Positions 1 through 8,029 of a stretch of DNA of 22,649 nt are shown here, in pieces. Under the pieces are notes generated by a model. The model did not search any database, was not told where the DNA came from, and saw only the letters and a list, made by a program, of their open reading frames with translations. The translations under genes were made by a program, and so were the position numbers. This DNA is from Bacteroidales bacterium. Its GTDB lineage: Bacteria > Bacteroidota > Bacteroidia > Bacteroidales > JAADGE01. The first letter of the stretch is position 1, and each line of letters starts with the position of its first letter. Location: assembly GCA_024762915.1 (NCBI GenBank), contig JANTGL010000007.1, positions 1 to 22,649 on the forward strand. Direction: 5' to 3'.

Positions 1-1400
1 CCGTAACGAGTTAAATTAATGTTAATTCCGCTGTAAGCATCGGAATGAGTATATTCCGACAATAAAGGCGAATTGAAATATAAACTGGTATCAATTTGAT
101 AATCATAATTTTCACTTCCGTTGACGGTTTGTATAAATAAAGTTGAACTTAATGCAATATTTGCACTCCCGTTTGCAGGTGATGATTGTGTGGCACCGTA
201 AATTTTTGTGGTAAAGTTCCAAGCACTCGACCAAGCTGAAGTATCGACATCATTTCTTCCTCGTACACGCCAGTAATATTTTTGTCCGTATCGTAAATCC
301 GAAACAGTTTGTCCGCCGAAAGCGTCTGAATGTGTAAATTCTTTTAAATCGGGAGAATTAAAAGTTGCAACGGTATCCAGTTGGTAATCGTAATTTTCAC
401 TGCCGTTAACTTTGTTTATCCACAAAGTTGTTTTAGGATCAATGTCTGTAGAATTATCGGCGGGGCTGCTTAAGGTAACACCGTAATCTTTGGTGAAAAA
501 GTTCCAAGCACTCGTCCAAGCTGAAGTATCGGCATCATTTCTTCCTCTGACACGCCAGTAATATTTTTGTCCGTAACGTAAATCCGAAACGGTTTGTCCG
601 CCGTAAGCGTCTGAATGTGTATATTCTTTTAAATAGGGAGAATTAAAAGTCGCAACGGTATCCAGTTGGTAGTCGTAATTTTCGCTGCCGTTAACTTTGT
701 TAATCCACAAAGTTGTTTTAGGGTCAATGTCTGTAGAATTATCGGCGGGGCTGCTTAAGGTAACACCGTAATCTTTGGTGATAAAGTTCCAAGTATCCGT
801 CCAAACGGAAGTATCGGCATCATTTCTTCCTCTGACACGCCAGTAATATTTTTGTCCGTAAAGTAAATCCGAAACGGTTTTTCCGCCGTAAGCGTCTGAA
901 TGTGTATATTCTTTTAAATCGGGAGAATCAAAAGTTGCAACCGTGTCCAGTTGGTAATCAAAATTTTCTGCACCCAAATCATTTATCGATAATGTCAAAC
1001 TTAAATTTTGATTTGTTGACCCGTTTACCGGAGAACTTTGCGTTACGCCGTAAATATCGGTTGTAAATGACCAAACCGAAGACCATAGTGACGTATCGGT
1101 CGCATTTCTTGCTCTTATTTTCCAATAATAAGTCGTATTAAAAAATAAATCACCTGCCGTCCAACCGCTGTAAGAATTTGAATGCGTTTTTGTTCTTAAT
1201 GCCGGAGAATCAAAAGTTGCGACGGTATCAAGCATATAATCATAAAATGTTGCTCCGGTGACTTGATTTATCCATAAAGTTGCATCGGTGTGAATATCAA
1301 TTGCTCCGTCTGCAGGACTGCTTTGAGTCGGTGTATTTAAAGCAAAAATTTCGAAATTTAATACCAGAAATAAAATTATTAAAACTGTTCTTTTCATCAT
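1..1400 (-). CDS. Secreted fibronectin-III-like repeat protein, N-terminal part (3' end beyond the window)
   Basis: An open frame runs from two adjacent ATG codons (1400-1398 and 1397-1395) to the left edge with no stop, giving about 466 residues. Residues 1-20 form a hydrophobic signal peptide. From about residue 23 the protein is a series of 94-96-residue units. Each has a conserved SSPAxxSTD-type start, a YDYQLDTVATFxSP middle, a YYWRVRGRN strand and a closing SxWxxxWxFxTK, which is the W/Y pattern of fibronectin type III domains. Four full units and part of a fifth are visible. It is probably an extracellular adhesin-like protein, and in this phylum such proteins often end in a T9SS sorting domain, but that end is not in the window. 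No recognisable promoter was found in 1401-1525. The frame and fold class are clear; the function is not. Confidence 0.85.
   Translation of the reverse strand, partial: MMKRTVLIILFLVLNFEIFALNTPTQSSPADGAIDIHTDATLWINQVTGATFYDYMLDTVATFDSPALRTKTHSNSYSGWTAGDLFFNTTYYWKIRARNATDTSLWSSVWSFTTDIYGVTQSSPVNGSTNQNLSLTLSINDLGAENFDYQLDTVATFDSPDLKEYTHSDAYGGKTVSDLLYGQKYYWRVRGRNDADTSVWTDTWNFITKDYGVTLSSPADNSTDIDPKTTLWINKVNGSENYDYQLDTVATFNSPYLKEYTHSDAYGGQTVSDLRYGQKYYWRVRGRNDADTSAWTSAWNFFTKDYGVTLSSPADNSTDIDPKTTLWINKVNGSENYDYQLDTVATFNSPDLKEFTHSDAFGGQTVSDLRYGQKYYWRVRGRNDVDTSAWSSAWNFTTKIYGATQSSPANGSANIALSSTLFIQTVNGSENYDYQIDTSLYFNSPLLSEYTHSDAYSGININLTRY
216..1067. repeat. Tandem 285-bp coding repeats within the fibronectin-III-like gene
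   Basis: The string gttccaagca recurs at 216 and 501, and a diverged form starts at 786, so the period is exactly 285 bp (95 codons). Copies 216-500 and 501-785 differ at only about 15 positions by eye, many of them silent. The third copy, from 786, is one codon shorter and more diverged. Units nearer the N-terminus (1068-1340) match mainly at protein level. This suggests recent duplication or gene conversion of whole domains. Confidence 0.9.
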
Positions 1401-1525
1401 TTAATTTTTTTCAAATAAAATCAAATTTTTCATTATATACAAGGGTGTGTCTAAATTTTAAAAAAGAAAAGTTATATGAAATTCAATCACACAACTCTCT
1501 GAAATTTGACTGTTTATACCGATAA

Positions 1526-1990
1526 TTACCCGCAAGAATGTTCTTTTGCAGCACAATTTTTTGCATCACCGGGCGATTTTGAACAGCACGCTCCTTTATT
1601 TGCCGATTTCATGGCTTCAGCCAATTCTTCATCAGATTTTGCAATGCTGATTTTACCGGTTAATTTTTTTGTATCGGCATTGAAAAAATAAACCATTCCG
1701 GTTCCTTTATAGGGTGCAATTGCATCCGTTAATCCGAGTTGTTTTAATTTTTCGGAGGATGCTTTTTTAGTTTTTTCATCGGTTAAATTATTCATCACAA
1801 ATTGAAATTTACCGTCTTTATTATTCGCTTTAAAAGTTTTTATGGCTCTTTCACCGTTGTGTTGACAGGTCTGGCACCGGTCGGCTTCATTGATAACGGC
1901 TAATACTTTTGCATTTGATTGTGCCGATATTGAAGTACTTAGGGCAATTATTAAAATTAAACTTGCTGAAATTGTTTTTAATGTTTTCAT
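1526..1990 (-). CDS. Periplasmic thioredoxin-like protein with a Cys-rich tail
   Basis: The protein is 154 residues with a signal peptide at about 1-23 (cleavage after SAQ). Residues 28-110 look like a thioredoxin-fold domain. A beta strand (VLAVINEAD) leads into CQTC at 39-42, in the place of the thioredoxin CxxC, and a later YFFNADTKKL resembles the strand pair after the cis-Pro region. There is no WCGPC and no clear cis-Pro, so a redox role is possible rather than shown. The C-terminal ~20 residues are rich in Cys and Lys (C135, C136, C146, C153 and H151), which could bind a metal or form disulfides. It lies 75 bp downstream of the rhodanese-thioredoxin gene on the same strand, so the two may be co-transcribed and share a periplasmic thiol or sulfur role. 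No precise family was recognised. Confidence 0.75.
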   Translation of the reverse strand: MKTLKTISASLILIIALSTSISAQSNAKVLAVINEADRCQTCQHNGERAIKTFKANNKDGKFQFVMNNLTDEKTKKASSEKLKQLGLTDAIAPYKGTGMVYFFNADTKKLTGKISIAKSDEELAEAMKSANKGACCSKSPGDAKNCAAKEHSCG

Positions 1991-2065
1991 TTTATTCGAT
2001 TTTTAATTAGTAATTTAATTGATTAGTCGCAGGTTTTTTTATTCCTTACAAAAAATATTGACTTT

Positions 2066-2818
2066 TTATTTTTCTGCAGAAAATGTCAACAGATTTTCTT
2101 CAAAAACTGCGACAAGATCTTTTCGTGTAATGTAACCGTTTTTCTCAAACAGCATTTCACCTTTTCGAAATAAAACCAAATGCGGAACGCCTATTAATTT
2201 CAATTCCTTAATCAACTTCTTGCTGACATCGGAATTCACTTTTACAATATGTATTTTACCGTAATATTCCGTTTTTAAACTGTCAATCATGGGCATCATT
2301 TTCCGGCAGGGACCGCACCAAGGCGCATAAAAATCCAGAAATACAAGCGTATCGGATTTGATGATTTTATAATAATCGGAAACATTCATAAAATTGGCCT
2401 TATCAAGTTGCGATTTATCACCCTCAACCACAGGAAATTCTTTAAGATTCCATTCCATAATACCGTGCTCGGCATTATAAACATTCGTATAACCGTTTTT
2501 GATAAGATATTCGGCCGCTTTTTGACTGCGATAGCCGGTATTACAATATAAATACACCGGTTTATCCTTGGGAAGCATCAATAATTTCTTTTTAAAGTCC
2601 AATGCGTAAAAATTTAATTGTCCGGCTCCTGCAATATGCTCGGCATCATATTCCGATTTTGTACGAACATCCAGTAATGTGCCGTCATTTTTTTTAATTA
2701 ATTGATCAAAAGTTTCGGCATCTGTTTCAATAACACCGTTTACATATTTTATACTGTCTTGAGAAAATAAAGTTTGAAAACTCAGAATGAAAATTAAAGG
2801 TATGATATTTTTTTTCAT
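2066..2818 (-). CDS. Periplasmic rhodanese-thioredoxin fusion protein
   Basis: The protein is 250 residues, with a signal peptide at 1-19 (cut near LFSQ). Residues 30-135 form a rhodanese domain. LLDVRTKSEYDAEHI is the CH2A-type motif, and the active-site loop is CNTGYRS with catalytic Cys92. Residues 145-245 form a thioredoxin domain with FYAPWCGPC (active Cys168 and Cys171) and the cis-Pro loop GVPHLVLF at 210-217. Rhodaneses carry sulfane sulfur on the active Cys and thioredoxins reduce disulfides or persulfides, so one polypeptide could accept and then reduce sulfur in the periplasm. It is followed by a Cys-rich thioredoxin-like gene and preceded by a possible Crp/Fnr-type operator and a -7 element. 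Both active sites look intact. The physiological substrate is unknown. Confidence 0.92.
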   Translation of the reverse strand: MKKNIIPLIFILSFQTLFSQDSIKYVNGVIETDAETFDQLIKKNDGTLLDVRTKSEYDAEHIAGAGQLNFYALDFKKKLLMLPKDKPVYLYCNTGYRSQKAAEYLIKNGYTNVYNAEHGIMEWNLKEFPVVEGDKSQLDKANFMNVSDYYKIIKSDTLVFLDFYAPWCGPCRKMMPMIDSLKTEYYGKIHIVKVNSDVSKKLIKELKLIGVPHLVLFRKGEMLFEKNGYITRKDLVAVFEENLLTFSAEK

Positions 2819-2837
2819 ATATTAAGATTAATTTATG

Positions 2838-2845
2838 CAAATATA
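2838..2845 (-). promoter_or_regulatory. Bacteroidota -7 promoter element (TATATTTG) of the rhodanese-thioredoxin gene
   Basis: On the minus strand 2845-2838 reads TATATTTG, an exact TAnnTTTG. It would put the transcription start near 2834, about 16 nt before the ATG at 2818. No TTG lies 19-21 bp upstream, which fits a promoter that needs an activator. An isolated TAnnTTTG can occur by chance in such AT-rich DNA. Confidence 0.5.
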
Positions 2846-2867
2846 CGCTATCATGCATCTCGAATAA

Positions 2868-2881
2868 GTGATATTCATCAC
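2868..2881. promoter_or_regulatory. Crp/Fnr-type palindromic operator candidate (GTGA-N6-TCAC)
   Basis: The sequence GTGATATTCATCAC is a perfect GTGA-N6-TCAC palindrome; with its flanks it matches nine of the ten bases of TGTGA-N6-TCACA. Its centre (2874.5) is about 41 bp upstream of the start predicted from the -7 element at 2838-2845, the classic class II activator position. The regulator is not in the window and the assignment is by motif only. Confidence 0.45.
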
Positions 2882-2882
2882 A

Positions 2883-2910
2883 AAGTGAAAATAATTAATA
2901 TTTTTCACTT
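2883..2910. repeat. Inverted repeat AAGTGAAAA / TTTTCACTT in the divergent intergenic region
   Basis: Nine-base perfect arms (2883-2891 and 2902-2910) flank a 10-bp AT spacer. The centre (2896.5) is 22 bp, two helical turns, from the GTGA-N6-TCAC site, so a second operator is possible. A further inverted repeat, aggttttaaa (2911-2920) with tttaaaacct (2933-2942), follows directly. All lie between the rhodanese-thioredoxin gene and the TonB-dependent receptor gene and could serve either. Confidence 0.4.
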
Positions 2911-3016
2911 AGGTTTTAAATATTTTTAACGTTTTAAAACCTACTTTTACATACTAAATATTTATATTCACGTTTTAACAGAAAGTCTTAAAACAAAACT
3001 CAAAAAATTAATTTCA

Positions 3017-5425
3017 ATGAAGAAAGTAACAAGCATTTTCATTTTTTTATTTCTGTACAGCATTTCATTTTCACAAGAATTTACCGTTAACGGAATGGTC
3101 AAAGACTTGAAAACGGATAATCCGATTATCGGTGCCGCCGTTTTTGAACTTGGTGATGCAACCGTAGGAACGGCAACAGATACGGAAGGATTTTTCAGTT
3201 TGAGATTTTCAAAAAAACATATTTTGCTGAAAGTTGCCTACATCGGATACAGAGATACTGTTTTTGATATGAATTTAAAAAGTGATACCGCATTAATCAT
3301 CAATCTGATTTCCAAAACCGATATCAGCGAAGTGGAAATAGAAGATGATTCAATCAATTGGAAACCCGATGGAAACGGTTTAAGCGGAGAGAATAAAATG
3401 ATAGTTGCAGAAGGGGCAGATAAAAAAAATGTATTTAAACCGAAACCTTTTATCATTCAAAAAAATATTGGTGAAAAATTGAAAATTGATGAACTTTTTT
3501 TCAGTGATAACAACAGCGTTTTCGGTAAATTAATTTTTATTGACGGTGCAAGAATTTATTATCCGGAACAGCGATTAAAAGAAATCCCTTTTTTTGATAA
3601 AAATTCAGTGGGTGATTACAATTTTTATACGGCAAATTTTCCGGCTGAATACGGTAATCATCCGTCTCCTGTTTTGGATATTAAAATGAAAGAAGGTGAT
3701 ATGCAAACGTATAAAGGTCACATCAATTTTAATCTTTTTGCTTCCGGAATCAGTGCTTCAGGTCCGGTTCTTAAAAATCAATCATCGTTCTTTGTTTCTG
3801 CACGTAAAAGTTATTTGAATAATCCGTACACCGAACTTTTCAGGAAAGATAACAATGGAAATCAAGAATATTGGTCGGAACCGACATTTTGGGATTTAAA
3901 CTTGAAATATGCACATAAAATTAATGAAAACAATCAATTTTTTGTCAGTTTTTTTCATAATTCCAATCGACTAAAAGTTAATATTTTTGAAATGTCGGAT
4001 ATTTTGGCTGACATTCCGATAAATTCTGAAAGAAACATTGATTCTGAATACGGAAATACGGCAACCGTAATGAACTTTAAACACAGCTTTACAAAAGATT
4101 TTAATTTTAATGCCGCATTCATTTTTTCCCGGTATAATTTAAAACAAAGTTTTAACGGAGATTCTGTTTCAGCAGTTTACATAAATCGCTATAATTCTTC
4201 ATATACTTCAGGCAATGAGGATATTACATTAAGATTGAATAGTGATTACACGATTAATAACGAACATTTTTTACATTTCGGTGCAAATGCCGTTAACCGG
4301 CATTTCAGACCGATAAAAGCAAGTTTGCTCTTAAACGATTTTGAACATCCGAATAATATTGATACAACTTGGGAAGCAAATACCGTAAATGCACAAGAAT
4401 ATTCGATTTTTGCCGGCGATAAATTTATTGTAAATAATGATTTCGTCGTTAACGGCGGTTTGCGTTTCTCCGCTTTTGTAAATTCGAGCACGACCTATTT
4501 TTCTGTTGAACCAAGAATTTTTGTCGATTACAAATTATTTAAATTCTTATCTGTTAATGCTGCTTATGCATATAATAAGGAATATGTGCATTTGTTAACA
4601 GGGAATTCAGCCGGTTTAACAAGTGCTGTTTTTATTCCTTCTTCCGAAAACATTTTACCGCAAATTACCAATCATTTTGCCGCCGGAGCAAAATTAGATC
4701 TTCCTTTTGATATAAAACTAAACGGAACCGTTTTTTATGACAACATTATAAACCTCTACGATTATAAAGAGAATTTCAATTATTTTGATTTTCCAGTGAA
4801 GCTTGTTTTAACAGGAATGGACATTGAAGAACGCATCACTCCGGCAAAAGGAAATTACACCGGAATACGAACAACATTATCAAAGAAATATAAAGGATTT
4901 AGCATAAACATCGGGCATACAATTTCTGATTTCAACATAAAATCCGACAGCATCAATTTCGGTCAATCATACCAATATCGTAATAATCACCGGCATGATT
5001 TTAATTTAAAATTAGCTTATACAATTAATGAGAACATTAAGGTTTTTGCAAATTGGATTTATCAATCGGGTAATTTTGTATCACTGCAAAAACAACATTA
5101 CATCCCTTATGATTATAATGACGGAGCATTAGGAACAAAAACCGTGATTAAGCCGACATATTTAACGGATCAAACTGAATTATCCCTTTTAAACCGAAAC
5201 GATTTTCAATTGCCGGCATACCATCGCTTAGATATAGGAGCAAACTATGTGCTTGATAATCATACTTTCGGAATACATATTTACAATGTGTACAACCAAA
5301 AAAATACCGATTTTATTGATTTTAAAAGAAGTGTACTGACAAACAGCACGACAAATCAACTTGTGAAATTTTCAAATTTGCCTTTCTTCCCGACAATAAG
5401 TTATTCATACAGATTTGAATATTAA
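3017..5425 (+). CDS. TonB-dependent outer membrane receptor with carboxypeptidase-regulatory-like N-terminus
   Basis: The protein is 802 residues with a signal peptide at 1-19. Residues 22-105 form a carboxypeptidase-D regulatory-like beta-sandwich (VNGMVKDLKTDNPIIGAAV, then TATDTEGFFSLRF). Residues ~150-235 are plug-like, with KLIFIDGARIYYPEQR and FPAEYGNHPSPVLDIKMKEGD. The remainder is a chain of alternating aromatic beta strands ending in SYSYRFEY, a typical barrel end. At ~800 residues it is shorter than SusC-type receptors, no SusD-type partner is adjacent, and the usual SusC plug signature is absent. It is therefore a stand-alone receptor of unknown substrate, expected to use TonB energy for uptake across the outer membrane. 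It diverges from the redox genes and ends just before two hairpins. Confidence 0.88.
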   Translation: MKKVTSIFIFLFLYSISFSQEFTVNGMVKDLKTDNPIIGAAVFELGDATVGTATDTEGFFSLRFSKKHILLKVAYIGYRDTVFDMNLKSDTALIINLISKTDISEVEIEDDSINWKPDGNGLSGENKMIVAEGADKKNVFKPKPFIIQKNIGEKLKIDELFFSDNNSVFGKLIFIDGARIYYPEQRLKEIPFFDKNSVGDYNFYTANFPAEYGNHPSPVLDIKMKEGDMQTYKGHINFNLFASGISASGPVLKNQSSFFVSARKSYLNNPYTELFRKDNNGNQEYWSEPTFWDLNLKYAHKINENNQFFVSFFHNSNRLKVNIFEMSDILADIPINSERNIDSEYGNTATVMNFKHSFTKDFNFNAAFIFSRYNLKQSFNGDSVSAVYINRYNSSYTSGNEDITLRLNSDYTINNEHFLHFGANAVNRHFRPIKASLLLNDFEHPNNIDTTWEANTVNAQEYSIFAGDKFIVNNDFVVNGGLRFSAFVNSSTTYFSVEPRIFVDYKLFKFLSVNAAYAYNKEYVHLLTGNSAGLTSAVFIPSSENILPQITNHFAAGAKLDLPFDIKLNGTVFYDNIINLYDYKENFNYFDFPVKLVLTGMDIEERITPAKGNYTGIRTTLSKKYKGFSINIGHTISDFNIKSDSINFGQSYQYRNNHRHDFNLKLAYTINENIKVFANWIYQSGNFVSLQKQHYIPYDYNDGALGTKTVIKPTYLTDQTELSLLNRNDFQLPAYHRLDIGANYVLDNHTFGIHIYNVYNQKNTDFIDFKRSVLTNSTTNQLVKFSNLPFFPTISYSYRFEY

Positions 5426-5431
5426 TAATAA

Positions 5432-5460
5432 ACCCTGCGGGTTTTGAAAACCCGCAGGGT
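5432..5460 (+). terminator. Perfect 14-bp-arm hairpin after the TonB receptor gene
   Basis: Arms 5432-5445 (accctgcgggtttt) and 5447-5460 are exactly complementary around one base, so in practice the tip opens into a small loop. The stem base is GC-rich in an AT-rich region, and it begins 6 bp after the stop codon. The following ctttatt is only weakly T-rich. It probably ends the receptor transcript, and its near-perfect symmetry would also work from the other strand. Confidence 0.75.
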
Positions 5461-5476
5461 CTTTATTATGCAGATT

Positions 5477-5510
5477 ATTCATCCGACGACTCAAATGTCA
5501 GCGGATGAAT
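5477..5510. repeat. Second hairpin, ATTCATCCG / CGGATGAAT
   Basis: Nine-base perfect arms (5477-5485 and 5502-5510) continue, after a 2x2 internal mismatch, into GAC/GTC (5488-5490 and 5497-5499) closed by a 6-nt loop. It lies 16 bp after the first hairpin and upstream of the promoter at 5543-5574. It could be a backup terminator or an RNA processing or protein-binding site. Confidence 0.6.
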
Positions 5511-5542
5511 TATTTCCAAAATGCAACTTTTCATCAAAAAAC

Positions 5543-5574
5543 TTGTCTTTATTACGAACCTTTTCGTAAATTTG
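5543..5574 (+). promoter_or_regulatory. Bacteroidota-type promoter for the T9SS cargo operon
   Basis: TTG at 5543-5545 is separated by 21 bp from an exact TAAATTTG at 5567-5574. This fits the TTG-N19-21-TAnnTTTG pattern and predicts a start near 5578 with a leader of about 50 nt before the ATG at 5630. Confidence 0.65.
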
Positions 5575-5629
5575 ACGTATTATTATGTTACAAAACAGTT
5601 TTTTCACAAAAACTAAAATATAACAAGCT

Positions 5630-7984
5630 ATGAAAATAAAAATACTCACACTAATCCTTATTTTTTATCCGTTTTCATTTTTATTCTCACAAACAAGTTG
5701 GACCGGAGACGGCGACCAAGTCTCATTTACTGATCCAAACAATTGGGATAACGGAACACCTGTGACAAACAGTACTGTTGTGTTTGATAATGTTGATGTT
5801 ACGATAACGGATATTCCTGCCGGTTTTTTTCAAGCAACACCTTTGGCAGATATAATAATTATAAATAATTCAAATGTAACTTTTGACAATTCAGGATTTA
5901 ATGCTGTTGATATTTACACACAAAATTTAAATATTGATGAAACAAGCAGTTTATCATTAAGGGGAACAGATCTAATTTTAATTTATACCGAAAATGCCGA
6001 TATATCCGGAACAATGGATGCCGGCGAAATACATATATTCGGAACATATAACACCGGAACTGTTGATTTTCAAGGTACAGCTCATTTAATTACTGCAAAT
6101 GTTAATGGTTTTTCAGATTCTTTTCAAGGAGCTTATGGTTTTACTACTAATTTCCCTAATAGTATCAAATATAACGGCTCGGCAGATCAAAGTACGGGAT
6201 TATTTAATATCAGTATCTTTTTCGAAAAAATAATTATTGAAAATCCGTCTAACCTACACGCGGATAATTTTATTGAAACAGATAGTCTGGAATTGATTGA
6301 CGGGAATTTTGAAATCGGCAGTAACAATCTTACCGTAAATAAAAATATCGATTATCAAAACGGATTGCTTGCCGGTAACAGTTCTTCTTCATTAATTTTT
6401 GGTGACGGTTCCGGCAACCAAGATGAATATTTTCTTATGTTTGATAATAATGCTGATTCATTAAGTTCTTTAACCATAAATATGCCCGATGCAATTGTTA
6501 CATTAGAATCCGACTTGGTTATCGGTTCGAGTTTGGATTTATCAGGCGGAAAATTGCGAGTGGTAAATAATATTGAACTGCTTTCTAACACGACTGTTTC
6601 CGGTTCGGAAGTTAATTATATTTTGACTAACTCCGAAGCTTATGTTAATATAAACATACCGGCAGTAACTTCGGATACAATTCCTCTCGGAACAGAGAAT
6701 TCATATGCTCCCGTTGTAATAAACCCTGCTGCTGCAGATGTTTTTTCAGTAAGTGTGCATGACGGTATTTTTTCGGAAGGTGACTACGGAACTGCTTTAA
6801 TACATAATAATGTCAACTTACGATGGGAAATTTATCCTTCAACAAACACAAGTTATGATTTGTCTTTACAATGGAATATCGCATCCGAAATCGGCACGAT
6901 TGATTTTTTAAATTGTTATATATCAAATTTTAACGGTATTGACTGGTCAAATTCAACGGGAGCTTCAGTATCTGCTACCGGAAGTTATAATACCGCAGGA
7001 CCGGTTACTTTTACAAACGCCTCAGGTTTTTTCGGTGTATTTTGGGGGACAAATGAACTTCCGACAACTTCAGACAATGAGGTTATTACAAAAATAAACA
7101 CCGTCTATGTTTTTAATACGGATGATTTTAATTATTCCGATCCTGACGCAGACGCCTTTGCAAAAATTATGATTGAACAGGAACCGACTAAAGGTAACCT
7201 TTTTTTAGATTTAAATCATGATGATTATGTAAATTCTGATGAATATATTTTTTCAAATGATCAAATATTAATCGAGGATATCATGTCAGGCTTATTAAAG
7301 TTTGCTCCCGTTACGGATTCTTCCGGAATACCTTATACAAACTTTTTATTTTCAGTCAGTGACGGATTACACTACAGCAACCCGCCTCCGGCAGCAATAT
7401 CAATAATCGTCAGTGACAATCATCCGCCCGAGGCACCTTATGATCAAACATTTACACTCCCGGAACACAGCCCTGACGGTACGGTTGCAGGGAAAATTGA
7501 AGCAACAGATCCCGACGGAGATAATATTTATTTTTATCCTCAAGAAGGTGTTGTATATTCCGATGCTTTTCAATTAGCCGATGACGGAACGATTTCCGTT
7601 TCAAATTCAAGTCTATTGGAATATTCCGTTAATCCGACTTTTATTTATAATATTGATGTCTGTGATGACAACAATTATATTTTATGTACACCCGTCAGAG
7701 TTACTATTAAACTGGAACAAATTATAAGGGATTTAGTCCCTGCCAATTACATTTCCCCTAACGGCGACGGACATAATGACCGTTGGTTGGTTAAAGGTTT
7801 GGAGAATGACATATATGAAGCATTTATTTTTAACGGCAACGGAAAATTGTTATTCTATTCTGCCGATTATAAAAACGGTTGGGAAGGAACAAGTCGAGGC
7901 AGAGAACTTCCCCCGGGTGTTTATTATTACTTGTTAAAATCCAAAAATACAGAAAAAACAGGAACCATTACTTTAGTAAGATAA
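5630..7984 (+). CDS. T9SS type B cargo: large secreted surface protein with cadherin-like domains
   Basis: The protein is 784 residues with a signal peptide at 1-20. The mature start, SWTGDGDQVSFTDPNNWDNGTP, is a common opening in secreted proteins of this phylum. It is followed by beta-strand-rich, Asn/Ser-rich sequence. Residues ~476-596 look like an Ig/cadherin-like module (YSDPDAD near the start, FLFSVSDGLHY near the end). Residues ~597-700 are a cadherin-like repeat (FTLPEHSPDGTVAG, ATDPDGD, calcium-ligand-like acidic residues). Residues 703-784 are the gliding-motility-type C-terminal domain, with ISPNGDGHNDRW near its start, GWEG in the middle and GVYYYLL near the end. That is the type B sorting signal recognised by T9SS. 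The next gene, 45 bp away, is a PorP/SprF-type protein, the usual partner of such cargo. It is likely displayed on or released from the surface; its ligand is unknown. Confidence 0.9.
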   Translation: MKIKILTLILIFYPFSFLFSQTSWTGDGDQVSFTDPNNWDNGTPVTNSTVVFDNVDVTITDIPAGFFQATPLADIIIINNSNVTFDNSGFNAVDIYTQNLNIDETSSLSLRGTDLILIYTENADISGTMDAGEIHIFGTYNTGTVDFQGTAHLITANVNGFSDSFQGAYGFTTNFPNSIKYNGSADQSTGLFNISIFFEKIIIENPSNLHADNFIETDSLELIDGNFEIGSNNLTVNKNIDYQNGLLAGNSSSSLIFGDGSGNQDEYFLMFDNNADSLSSLTINMPDAIVTLESDLVIGSSLDLSGGKLRVVNNIELLSNTTVSGSEVNYILTNSEAYVNINIPAVTSDTIPLGTENSYAPVVINPAAADVFSVSVHDGIFSEGDYGTALIHNNVNLRWEIYPSTNTSYDLSLQWNIASEIGTIDFLNCYISNFNGIDWSNSTGASVSATGSYNTAGPVTFTNASGFFGVFWGTNELPTTSDNEVITKINTVYVFNTDDFNYSDPDADAFAKIMIEQEPTKGNLFLDLNHDDYVNSDEYIFSNDQILIEDIMSGLLKFAPVTDSSGIPYTNFLFSVSDGLHYSNPPPAAISIIVSDNHPPEAPYDQTFTLPEHSPDGTVAGKIEATDPDGDNIYFYPQEGVVYSDAFQLADDGTISVSNSSLLEYSVNPTFIYNIDVCDDNNYILCTPVRVTIKLEQIIRDLVPANYISPNGDGHNDRWLVKGLENDIYEAFIFNGNGKLLFYSADYKNGWEGTSRGRELPPGVYYYLLKSKNTEKTGTITLVR

Positions 7985-8029
7985 ATTTAGTATGATTTTT
8001 GCCGAGAGATTATTAATTAAAGATGAAAA

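Noticed and set aside
216..1067. CRISPR array
   Set aside because: The repeats are 285 bp, in frame and encode protein domains; there are no short repeats with unique spacers.
1280..1691. Open frames on the plus strand (81 and 61 codons)
   Set aside because: They lie across the starts or coding parts of minus-strand genes with clear domains and signal peptides; their own products show low-complexity Phe/Lys-rich sequence.
2942..2949. TACTTTTA as a -7 element for the TonB receptor gene
   Set aside because: The last base departs from TAnnTTTG, no TTG is correctly spaced, and the region is AT-rich enough for chance matches.
3017..5425. SusC-type glycan receptor
   Set aside because: It is shorter than SusC proteins, lacks the typical SusC plug signature and has no SusD-like neighbour.
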